A stretch of 5,181 nucleotides of DNA from Erysipelotrichaceae bacterium (GTDB lineage: Bacteria; Bacillota_I; Bacilli_A; Erysipelotrichales; Erysipelotrichaceae): the NCBI GenBank assembly GCA_024709285.1, contig JANJWY010000017.1:1-5181 (forward strand). Reading direction: 5' to 3'. This document shows, one piece after another, positions 1 through 5,181 of this stretch. How positions within the stretch are numbered: position 1 is the stretch's first letter; every line of letters starts with the position of its first letter. The position numbers were made by a program, and so were the translations under genes. A model generated the notes under the pieces. That model saw only the letters and a list, made by a program, of their open reading frames with translations, did no database searches and was not told where the DNA came from.

Positions 1-1
1 G

Positions 2-58
2 AAAGCAGAGCCGATGTGTGCTAAAATAAACGCGGTGGTGATGGATCATGAGGCGTAA
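2..58 (+). CDS. Possible 3' end of an upstream gene (partial, weak)
   Basis: One reading frame is open from the window edge to a TAA at 56-58 and would encode a C-terminus ending in AVVMDHEA. If real, it overlaps the next gene by 11 bases, a common arrangement for translationally coupled operon genes. The other two forward frames stop at 22-24 and 27-29, so the upstream gene could equally end in one of those. Only about 18 residues are visible and no family can be recognised. This entry is a pointer to a probable upstream operon member, not a firm gene call. Confidence 0.25.
   Translation, partial: KAEPMCAKINAVVMDHEA
34..40 (+). promoter_or_regulatory. Weak ribosome binding site for the first full gene
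   Basis: A G-rich GGTGGTG lies 7 bases before the ATG at 48. It matches the Shine-Dalgarno consensus only partly. It supports the ATG at 48, which is also the earliest possible start because an in-frame TGA lies at 39-41. The weak site would fit translational coupling to an overlapping upstream gene. Confidence 0.45.
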
Positions 59-995
59 CGGATTTCTTTATGTTCTGATTTGGACACTGGTGATCTTACT
101 TTTTGCCGGTTTGAGTTTTGGTGTTTATACACTTTTAAATCAGGATGAAGATCCGGATGATGATCCCATCATTGACCCCAAAGATCCCGTGATTACAGCT
201 TCCTTTGAGGGCTATACGGTATATAAACTTGATGAAATCAGTTTTCCGTTTGTAATCGCTCGTATCACATTTGCCAGTGATTCAGCTATGGACTTCGGCA
301 TCGACCAACTCGTGACTTCAGAGCAGTTGTCACTGGCTCAAACCCAAGTTTATCAGGATGAACTGCTTTCAAAGGGATTGTTTCTGAGTTATCAGATGGT
401 TGAGTTTGAATTACCTAAAAATAAACAGACGTTTACGGTTAATGTTTTCATACCTGTGAAGAATCCGGATGCCGAAAAAATAACGTTGACTACAAAGTTT
501 AAGTCAACGATCAGTCTGGATATTGATTTGACGTTTGCGCAGGGTGTTAAGGAAATGCTGGGATATGTGGAAGAGCCGGGAGTAGTTACCGATAATGACA
601 CATACAAACTCAAAGTATTGGGATTGGAAGATCTGACATCATTTCCGGTGTTGCGTACATTTAGTGATGGCACAAGTGAGGAAGTGACTTTTCCATCAAC
701 TGCAAAAATATATGCAGTTAAGATTTCTGTTACCCCGTTGAATGAGAATGTATTGGTCATTTCTCAGGGACGTTATCGGATCATAACAAGTGGTCAGACG
801 GCACTGAGCATGACGAAAGATTTCTCAGTAGAGGGATTCAATAATATCGTCAGTTTATCGATTGTCAATACTGTTGAAGGTTATTTGATTTTTGATGTAT
901 ACTCCACTGAATTGTCTTTGTTGGATCAGAATACGATTTTTGAAGTTAGATTTGAAGGAAGCGATGAATGGATTGAAATAACGATTATCGAGTAA
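48..995 (+). CDS. Membrane-anchored extracytoplasmic beta-rich protein, function unknown
   Basis: This 315-residue protein belongs to no family I recognise. A short basic N-terminus (MRRN) is followed by one hydrophobic segment at about residues 6-30. There is no clear signal-peptidase site, so it is probably an uncleaved signal anchor with the rest outside the cell. Next comes an acidic, proline-rich linker (about 31-48, NQDEDPDDDPIIDPKDP). The remaining ~265 residues alternate hydrophobic and polar residues as expected of beta-sandwich folds, perhaps in two halves (about 50-165 and 175-315). There are no cysteines, no visible catalytic motif, no dockerin calcium loop and no LPXTG sorting signal. 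The start is fixed by an in-frame stop at 39-41. The gene ends 13 bases before the dockerin-bearing hydrolase gene and is almost surely co-transcribed with it. By position it could be an accessory or adaptor of the same surface complex; that is inference only. The reading frame is intact and codon use looks ordinary. Confidence 0.85.
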   Translation: MRRNGFLYVLIWTLVILLFAGLSFGVYTLLNQDEDPDDDPIIDPKDPVITASFEGYTVYKLDEISFPFVIARITFASDSAMDFGIDQLVTSEQLSLAQTQVYQDELLSKGLFLSYQMVEFELPKNKQTFTVNVFIPVKNPDAEKITLTTKFKSTISLDIDLTFAQGVKEMLGYVEEPGVVTDNDTYKLKVLGLEDLTSFPVLRTFSDGTSEEVTFPSTAKIYAVKISVTPLNENVLVISQGRYRIITSGQTALSMTKDFSVEGFNNIVSLSIVNTVEGYLIFDVYSTELSLLDQNTIFEVRFEGSDEWIEITIIE

Positions 996-997
996 TT

Positions 998-1006
998 GAA
1001 GAGGTG
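998..1006 (+). promoter_or_regulatory. Ribosome binding site of the glucosaminidase gene
   Basis: GAAGAGGTG sits in the 13-base gap after the first gene's stop and just before the ATG at 1009; the AGAGG core leaves about 4 bases, rather close. An in-frame TGA at 997-999 rules out any earlier start. The gap holds no promoter or terminator, so the two genes share a transcript. Confidence 0.7.
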
Positions 1007-1008
1007 CT

Positions 1009-3333
1009 ATGAAGATTCGTTTAAATTACAGTGGAGTCATGTTGATTCTGGCTCTGATCACATCACTGATTTATAGCGCTCCGGTTAATGCCGGAGATGA
1101 TTTAATATGCTCGGAATCTCAGTTCTCTGTGATTTCTTTGAATCAAGATCAGACGAAGACTGTATTGGCATGTATGGACACCTTTGAAAGTTCGAAAGCA
1201 TCCATGAATACATTAAAGGTTGAATATCCTGATCTGATCATCACACATATATCTTCCAAGAGTCCGGAAAAAATCATCGCGGCATCACGGGCGATTGCTG
1301 CTTCGTATCCGCAGCGGCGCAATGACGGAACTGCGAATGCTGCGATTATGTATATTTATAAAAACCAGAATCATACCGGTGATTCAACGTATATGAATGC
1401 CTATCGTGACATGGCTTACATGGATACGATGAGTTATGATGTTACTACGGGCACCGGAGCTGTTCAAGTTCAGATTTCGGGATTTGTCGGATTTGCACAT
1501 CTCAATCAGATTGATATTATTCCCATGATTTATATTGAAAGAGATTGGCTGATAACATTGGGTGGAAATTCGTTTACCGGTTCTTTGTCGGTCTATCAGA
1601 TCCGTCCTCGAATAAATGAGTATCGCATATCAACAAGTTCTACTTATGGAGTAAGAGAGATTTATCATGAGACTTTCTCATTTTTCAGTGGTTCTTCGTT
1701 AGGTGTTTACGTATATGGTCAAGCACCAGAATGGATGCCCAATGGCACTTATTACAGTTGGGATTCCATAAATTTTTTCCATGATAAAGCCATGACTGTG
1801 CCTGTTCTCAATGGTCAAACTCCTGGGAAGTACTACAACTATTATCAATATCTTCCATTTCGTTCAAGTTCCAATATTTCCGCAAAGCAGTTTGATGATT
1901 ATTTGATTGCTTTAGGTTTTACTAAAAAGGCGACTTATTATGGAGAACCGGATGCAAGTGCGATGTATGGCGAAGGTAAAGCCTTTGTGGATGGTCAGTT
2001 GGCCTATGGTGCGAATGCACTTTTGGTTTATGCCATGGGTCTGCATGAAAGCGGTCGAGGAACCAGTCGTTTATCCATCGAAAAGAATAACATTTTTGGC
2101 TGGGGTGCTGTCGACAGTAATCCAAGTGATGCTTATATGTTTGAAAGTGTTGCATTAAGTGTGGCGGAACATATGGGACGAAATCTGAGAGGATATATGA
2201 GTGTAGAGAACTTTCGTTTCTTTGGCTCCATTTTGGGAAATAAGAATAACGGATTTAATACAAAGTATGCATCAGATCCCTATTGGGGCAATAAAATAGC
2301 CGGTTGGGCCTATCGGATCGATCGTTATTACGGATTTCCGGATTTTAATTATTATGCTATTGGCTTAATGCCGGAGTCCGGTGATCTGGCTGTGAAGAAG
2401 AGTGCAGACGCTAACTCTTCTACAATGTTTACTATACCTGCAAAAAGAGTTCAGCGTTCCGTATTGATCAACTCATTAACACAGACAGGCAATGGCGACT
2501 GGGTTTCGATCATGTCGACACAGCCGATAACTTTGTCAGATGCTGTCGTTATGTATAATACAACTCTTGGTGAAGTCACTCCGTATGAATGGTTTAAGAG
2601 TATTGGTTTTCTTCCTGCCAATGACATCCAGATGATTTATTCTGGCAATGGTATCAGTAAAATCCCGATGGTGTATGATGCCGAGGAGTTTAAAAAAGAT
2701 CCAATTGTAAAAGTTGAGAATCTTGAACTAAATGAAGGTAAATTGACATTTTCCGGTTATGGAATCAAACCTGGCGTTTCAGTACCACATACGCAAAACT
2801 CATCTTATGAAATCATTCTGACACCTGAAGTCGGAACTGCATTGAAATATGATTTACTTCCTGGCCAATTGAATCCAGACTTAAATAGCTTGGGATTTAA
2901 CAAATTAGTCTACTCTGGGGCAACTTTTAATGCAGATTTTGATGCAAAAGTACTAAGTGCCGGCAAATATAAACTTACAATTAAAGCTGATATTAATACG
3001 TTGACTCAACCATTGAGTTTTGAGAAATCTGTTGTTTTTGAAAATGTATTACCATCGTTGTCAAACCATTTAGGTCGAAGTTATCACATTGAGAAAAACT
3101 CAAATAATGAACTTTTCTTAGTAGTTGTTGATGTTGAAATAATAATTACTAAAGGTGATGTTAATGATGATTTATTGGTTGATATTTTGGATTTGGTAAT
3201 AATGAGTCGTCATTTAGCTGAGTTGCAAATTTTAGATGGAAAAACATTATTGGCAGCTGATGTAAATAGTGATGGTTTCGTTGACATTCTAGATTTAGTT
3301 AAAATTAGCCGTATTTTGGCTGAGTTGGAGTAA
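1009..3333 (+). CDS. Secreted dockerin-bearing endo-beta-N-acetylglucosaminidase (cell-wall hydrolase)
   Basis: This 774-residue exported enzyme probably cuts beta-1,4 bonds next to N-acetylglucosamine in peptidoglycan. Seen in order: a Sec signal peptide (1-28, probable cleavage after PVNA); a mature N-terminal region to about 240 carrying the only two cysteines, C34 and C55; a short conserved-looking segment at 240-283 with the YYSWDSINFF pattern that precedes this catalytic domain in Firmicutes enzymes; and a glucosaminidase domain at about 300-440. Family hallmarks there are GLHESGRGTS with likely catalytic Glu347, KNNIFGWGAVDSNP at 359-372 and YASDPYWGNKIAGWAYRID at 420-438. After it come an SH3-like segment (about 450-512), an Ig-like beta domain (about 566-678) and a type I dockerin (714-774). 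There is no transmembrane C-terminus or sorting signal, so retention at the surface would depend on the dockerin and wall-binding parts. The cohesin gene follows 5 bases later. GC falls sharply in the last ~500 bases. Enzyme class is well supported; the exact bond and natural target (own wall, other bacteria or host glycan) are not. Confidence 0.93.
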   Translation: MKIRLNYSGVMLILALITSLIYSAPVNAGDDLICSESQFSVISLNQDQTKTVLACMDTFESSKASMNTLKVEYPDLIITHISSKSPEKIIAASRAIAASYPQRRNDGTANAAIMYIYKNQNHTGDSTYMNAYRDMAYMDTMSYDVTTGTGAVQVQISGFVGFAHLNQIDIIPMIYIERDWLITLGGNSFTGSLSVYQIRPRINEYRISTSSTYGVREIYHETFSFFSGSSLGVYVYGQAPEWMPNGTYYSWDSINFFHDKAMTVPVLNGQTPGKYYNYYQYLPFRSSSNISAKQFDDYLIALGFTKKATYYGEPDASAMYGEGKAFVDGQLAYGANALLVYAMGLHESGRGTSRLSIEKNNIFGWGAVDSNPSDAYMFESVALSVAEHMGRNLRGYMSVENFRFFGSILGNKNNGFNTKYASDPYWGNKIAGWAYRIDRYYGFPDFNYYAIGLMPESGDLAVKKSADANSSTMFTIPAKRVQRSVLINSLTQTGNGDWVSIMSTQPITLSDAVVMYNTTLGEVTPYEWFKSIGFLPANDIQMIYSGNGISKIPMVYDAEEFKKDPIVKVENLELNEGKLTFSGYGIKPGVSVPHTQNSSYEIILTPEVGTALKYDLLPGQLNPDLNSLGFNKLVYSGATFNADFDAKVLSAGKYKLTIKADINTLTQPLSFEKSVVFENVLPSLSNHLGRSYHIEKNSNNELFLVVVDVEIIITKGDVNDDLLVDILDLVIMSRHLAELQILDGKTLLAADVNSDGFVDILDLVKISRILAELE
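1909..2328 (+). other. Glucosaminidase catalytic domain (residues ~301-440)
   Basis: This is the catalytic core of the hydrolase. The general-acid candidate is Glu347 in the LHESGRG motif, the position where the GH73/LytB-like superfamily carries its catalytic glutamate (often written as ESGWG). The KNNIFGWGAV block and the YASDPYWG block are also typical of the Firmicutes branch of this family. No key residue appears missing, so activity is expected. The domain boundaries are approximate. Confidence 0.88.
2350..2544 (+). other. SH3-like segment (residues ~448-512)
   Basis: Residues about 459-500 (DLAVKKSADANSSTMFTIP, then a strand ending in GDWVSIMS) follow the pattern of bacterial SH3 domains: a start strand, a run of small residues, a turn, and a GDWVxI strand. 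Such domains often bind peptidoglycan peptides. The match is by pattern only, and wall targeting is inferred. Confidence 0.5.
2704..3042 (+). other. Ig-like beta-sandwich domain (residues ~566-678)
   Basis: The segment reads as alternating beta strands with the pattern LELNEGKLTFSGYGIKPGV, then YEIILTPE, YDLLPG and LSAGKYKLTIKAD. It resembles the Ig-like accessory domains that decorate Firmicutes surface enzymes, where the first strands describe a GxLxFxGYG block and a late strand an AGxYKLxIK block. Likely a spacer or glycan/wall-binding module between the enzyme and the dockerin; no binding residues can be named. Confidence 0.5.
3148..3330 (+). other. Type I dockerin domain (residues 714-774)
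   Basis: Two F-hand calcium loops are visible: DVNDDLLVDILD (717-728) and DVNSDGFVDILD (751-762). Both keep Asp/Asn at loop positions 1, 3, 5, 9 and 12. The helices after them read LVIMSRHLAEL and LVKISRILAEL. The first loop has Leu in place of the usual Gly at position 6. Dockerins bind cohesin modules with high affinity and need calcium to fold. The domain closes the protein, as is usual, and lies right beside a cohesin gene. Confidence 0.93.
3327..3330 (+). promoter_or_regulatory. Ribosome binding site of the cohesin gene, inside the dockerin codons
   Basis: GGAG forms the last Leu-Glu codons of the hydrolase gene and stands 8 bases before the ATG at 3339, an ideal spacing. An in-frame TGA at 3321-3323 and the lack of any start codon after it fix that ATG as the start. 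Ribosomes finishing the dockerin must clear this site, so translation of the two genes is probably coupled. Confidence 0.75.
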
Positions 3334-3338
3334 ACAAC

Positions 3339-5181
3339 ATGAAAAAGATACTTTTATTTGTAAGTGTACTTATACTTACACTACTATATCCGTTAGGTGT
3401 GAAGGCGGCGACAATCAGCTCATCGATAACAGGGAGCAACTCTGTCGTTGTAGGAACTAACGTAGTTTTGACTTTTGCAATAACACCTTCGGAAACTTTA
3501 GCAGGGTTTACAGCAAGGATAAAATTTGACTCGAACATACTTACAGTTGATAAGTTTGAACAAGTCACTCCATCAATTGTAATATTACAGTTCAACAAAA
3601 CAACTGGTGCATTTAATACAAACTCAACCATTTCTGGCACGAAGCAGATAATTAAAGTTACATTTAAGCCAACATCGAACTTCAAAGCGGGTACTTCAAC
3701 AAAAGTGGAGTTTATAGAAATCGTAGGTGCAAATTCAACTGGATCTGAACGAATCTATGGAACTTCAAGTAGCCGTACGATTACCGCGACCGCACCTAAA
3801 TCAACAAACAATAACTTGGCTTCTTTAAGTGTTAACGGTACATCAGTAGCTGGATTTTCTTCTTCCGATACTACCTATACTTTGGCAAATACCGATGCTG
3901 AGTCGATCACGATTGCAGCAACCACACAGGACAGTAAGGCAACGGTATCGGGAACAGGTAAGAAAACCTTGGCATTTGGTGTAAATACATTTAATATCGT
4001 CGTAACTGCTGAAAGCGGAGCAAAAAAGACATATTCTATAACAGTTACGAAAAATGATTATCGAAGTACAAACAACGATCTTAAATCTCTGACGATTGAA
4101 GGTTATGAGCTTATATTTGATAAGGAAAGACTGACGTATACGCTGATTGTGGATAATATAGTTACTTCGGTAAATGTGGCAGCGTTGGCTGCTGATGATA
4201 AAGCCAGTGTAACGGGTACAGGTACGAAAACCCTGAAGATATACAGTAATCTAATCAACATTGTTGTCACTGCTGAAAATACCGCAAAAAAGACCTACAC
4301 GGTTAATGTTGTCCGTCGGGATGCAGCCGGGATTGCCGGTGATTTGTCCAGGGATAATAAACTTAAGTCATTGACTATTACCGATTATCCTTTTGAATTT
4401 AATCCTGAGACTCTTGAATATTCCATTGACGTTGAAAACTGGATCGAATCGATTGACCTGATCGTTGAATTGAATGATCCAAAGGCTACATTTACAATCA
4501 GTAATCACAGTGAACTTATCATCGGTCCCAATGAAGTTCTGGTCAAGGTTTACAGTGAGAGTGCAGAGGAACGGATTTATAAACTTGTCGTGAATCGACA
4601 GGGAGACAATCCGGTCGTTGCTATTGATCGCATTATTGCACTTTTGCCAAGAATCGTTGCTGAAAATATTGAGATTACATCAAAGGATCCGAAGAGCATG
4701 TCTGCTGAGATTTGGAATCAGCTGGTCAATACCAATAAGAAGTATATGTTCAGCGTGCGAAATGATCTCAATGAAACGTTGTATATGTGGACTTTTACGG
4801 GCACTCAAATAAAGACGAATGAACTTGTAGAGTTTGATGTCCGTTTTGATTCGGAGCAGTATGATCAGATCCGTAAACTCTTGAATTATAGAGAATCCGT
4901 ATTATTGAATCTGGCTCATTCAGGAACAATTCCAGAGGGTTTGATTTTGCGGGTAAATGTTTCATCTAAATATAAAGATGGCAGTATCTTGTATTTGTAT
5001 TACTACAATGAAGAATCAGGAAAACTGGAAGATAAATCGAAGGAATTCATCGTAAATGAAGGATTTGTTGAATTAGATTTGGCACATGCTTCCCAATATG
5101 TTCTTACTCCGGTTAAAATATCGATATTTAGTGATTTTGGCATGGTACTGTTGGGGGTCATCGCATTGCTGTCAGCTTTGA
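3339..5181 (+). CDS. Cohesin-domain surface anchoring protein with cadherin-like repeats (3' end cut by window)
   Basis: An open frame runs 614 codons plus one base to the window edge with no stop. Visible parts: a signal peptide (1 to about 23, MKKILLFVSVLILTLLYPLG then VKA, cleavage after VKA or VKAA); a cohesin-like domain at about 24-152 with the typical VVVGTNVVLTFAI and LAGFTARIKFDSNILTV strands; three cadherin-like beta-sandwich domains (about 156-238, 244-327, 338-420), each starting N-x-L-x-SL-x-(V/I) and ending YxxxV; a mixed region at about 425-590 with a YYYNEESGKLED block as seen near the C-termini of Firmicutes surface proteins; and a hydrophobic stretch from about 600 (GMVLLGVIALLSAL) that looks like the start of a membrane anchor. 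No LPXTG is seen before it. I infer a surface receptor that presents the cohesin away from the membrane. The preceding gene encodes a dockerin enzyme, its likely ligand. Not listed in full because the end lies outside the window. Confidence 0.88.
   Translation, partial: MKKILLFVSVLILTLLYPLGVKAATISSSITGSNSVVVGTNVVLTFAITPSETLAGFTARIKFDSNILTVDKFEQVTPSIVILQFNKTTGAFNTNSTISGTKQIIKVTFKPTSNFKAGTSTKVEFIEIVGANSTGSERIYGTSSSRTITATAPKSTNNNLASLSVNGTSVAGFSSSDTTYTLANTDAESITIAATTQDSKATVSGTGKKTLAFGVNTFNIVVTAESGAKKTYSITVTKNDYRSTNNDLKSLTIEGYELIFDKERLTYTLIVDNIVTSVNVAALAADDKASVTGTGTKTLKIYSNLINIVVTAENTAKKTYTVNVVRRDAAGIAGDLSRDNKLKSLTITDYPFEFNPETLEYSIDVENWIESIDLIVELNDPKATFTISNHSELIIGPNEVLVKVYSESAEERIYKLVVNRQGDNPVVAIDRIIALLPRIVAENIEITSKDPKSMSAEIWNQLVNTNKKYMFSVRNDLNETLYMWTFTGTQIKTNELVEFDVRFDSEQYDQIRKLLNYRESVLLNLAHSGTIPEGLILRVNVSSKYKDGSILYLYYYNEESGKLEDKSKEFIVNEGFVELDLAHASQYVLTPVKISIFSDFGMVLLGVIALLSAL
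3408..3794 (+). other. Cohesin-like domain (residues ~24-152)
   Basis: The nine-strand cohesin pattern is suggested by an early VVVGTNVVLTFAI strand pair, the hallmark GFTARIKFDSNILTVDKFE block (where cohesins have a G/A-x-x-x-x-x-FDP-like turn followed by L-x-V), a strand IIKVTFKPTSNF, and a late strand EFIEIVGAN. Cohesins bind dockerins mainly through one beta-sheet face. This sequence is divergent from the cellulosomal cohesins I can recall, so its ligand is inferred from gene adjacency rather than from interface residues. Confidence 0.8.
3804..4598 (+). repeat. Three tandem cadherin-like beta-sandwich domains
   Basis: The protein-level repeat units fall at nucleotides 3804-4052, 4068-4319 and 4350-4598. 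Units 1 and 2 align with a constant offset of 88 residues (V203/V291 in VSGTGKKTL and VTGTGTKTL; Y232/Y320 in AKKTY). Unit 3 is offset by 94 because of a longer linker (RRDAAGIAGDLSRDN) and is more divergent, although its opening KLKSLTI matches unit 2's DLKSLTI. Such domains usually act as spacers in bacterial surface proteins. Confidence 0.8.

Noticed and set aside
392..760. Antisense open frame of 122 codons within the first gene
   Set aside because: It lies wholly inside a well-supported gene, has no ribosome site or recognisable protein features, and its composition mirrors the sense codons.
960..1010. Possible terminator or promoter in the gap between the first two genes
   Set aside because: The 13-base gap only has room for a ribosome site; no stem-loop with a T-run and no convincing -35/-10 pair was seen.
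1922..2158. Two overlapping open frames (one on each strand) inside the glucosaminidase domain
   Set aside because: Both fall within the catalytic domain whose motifs are clear in the main frame. Their translations are rich in His/Pro or Met/Trp in a way typical of shadow frames.
3305..3685. Antisense open frame across the hydrolase-cohesin gene junction
   Set aside because: It opposes the dockerin and cohesin coding frames, has no supported start signal and shows no protein family features.
3801..4600. Direct repeats considered as a CRISPR or mobile-element signature
   Set aside because: The periodicity is 264 bases, in frame and clearly a protein-domain repeat; there are no short identical repeats with unique spacers and no inverted ends.
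4618..4812. Short same-strand open frame in another phase inside the cohesin gene
   Set aside because: The main frame is uninterrupted through this stretch and keeps a plausible extracellular domain; the alternative product looks random and Cys/Arg-rich.

Overview
The window reads as part of one co-directional plus-strand operon from a low-to-moderate GC Gram-positive bacterium. I infer Bacillota, plausibly an Erysipelotrichia- or Clostridia-like gut or host-associated lineage. The grounds are Shine-Dalgarno-led genes packed end to end, Sec signal peptides with a short Lys-rich n-region, and a Firmicutes-style wall glucosaminidase with a type I dockerin. A cohesin gene with cadherin-like beta-sandwich repeats follows. 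The species cannot be named from the sequence alone.

Layout: (1) bases 1-58 may hold the last codons of an upstream gene that overlaps the next one by 11 bases (weak). (2) 48-995 encodes a 315-residue membrane-anchored extracytoplasmic protein that I do not recognise. (3) After 13 bases, 1009-3333 encodes a 774-residue secreted multidomain peptidoglycan hydrolase. In order it has a signal peptide, an N-terminal wall-associated region, a glucosaminidase catalytic domain with likely catalytic Glu347, an SH3-like segment, an Ig-like beta domain and a C-terminal type I dockerin with two calcium loops. (4) After only 5 bases, 3339 to the window end encodes a cohesin-containing surface protein, cut by the window edge. 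It has a signal peptide, a cohesin-like domain, three cadherin-like beta-sandwich repeats, a C-terminal region and the start of a hydrophobic anchor. Coding sequence fills the window; there is no gene-free stretch over about 50 bases, and I see no internal promoter, terminator, tRNA, rRNA, CRISPR or insertion sequence.

How the genes may work together (inference): the dockerin of the hydrolase and the cohesin of the next gene are made from one transcript. They are the obvious candidates for a non-covalent calcium-dependent pair that holds a wall hydrolase on a membrane- or wall-anchored stalk. This would be a small non-cellulosomal cohesin-dockerin system aimed at cell-wall glycan or a glycan ligand rather than cellulose. 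The first protein, also membrane anchored and beta-rich, may be an accessory part of the same surface assembly. The join between hydrolase and cohesin gene lies in a clear AT-rich trough (about 30% GC by hand count over 2881-3360, against 42-60% in lines sampled elsewhere), which hints that the binding modules have a different history from the catalytic part.
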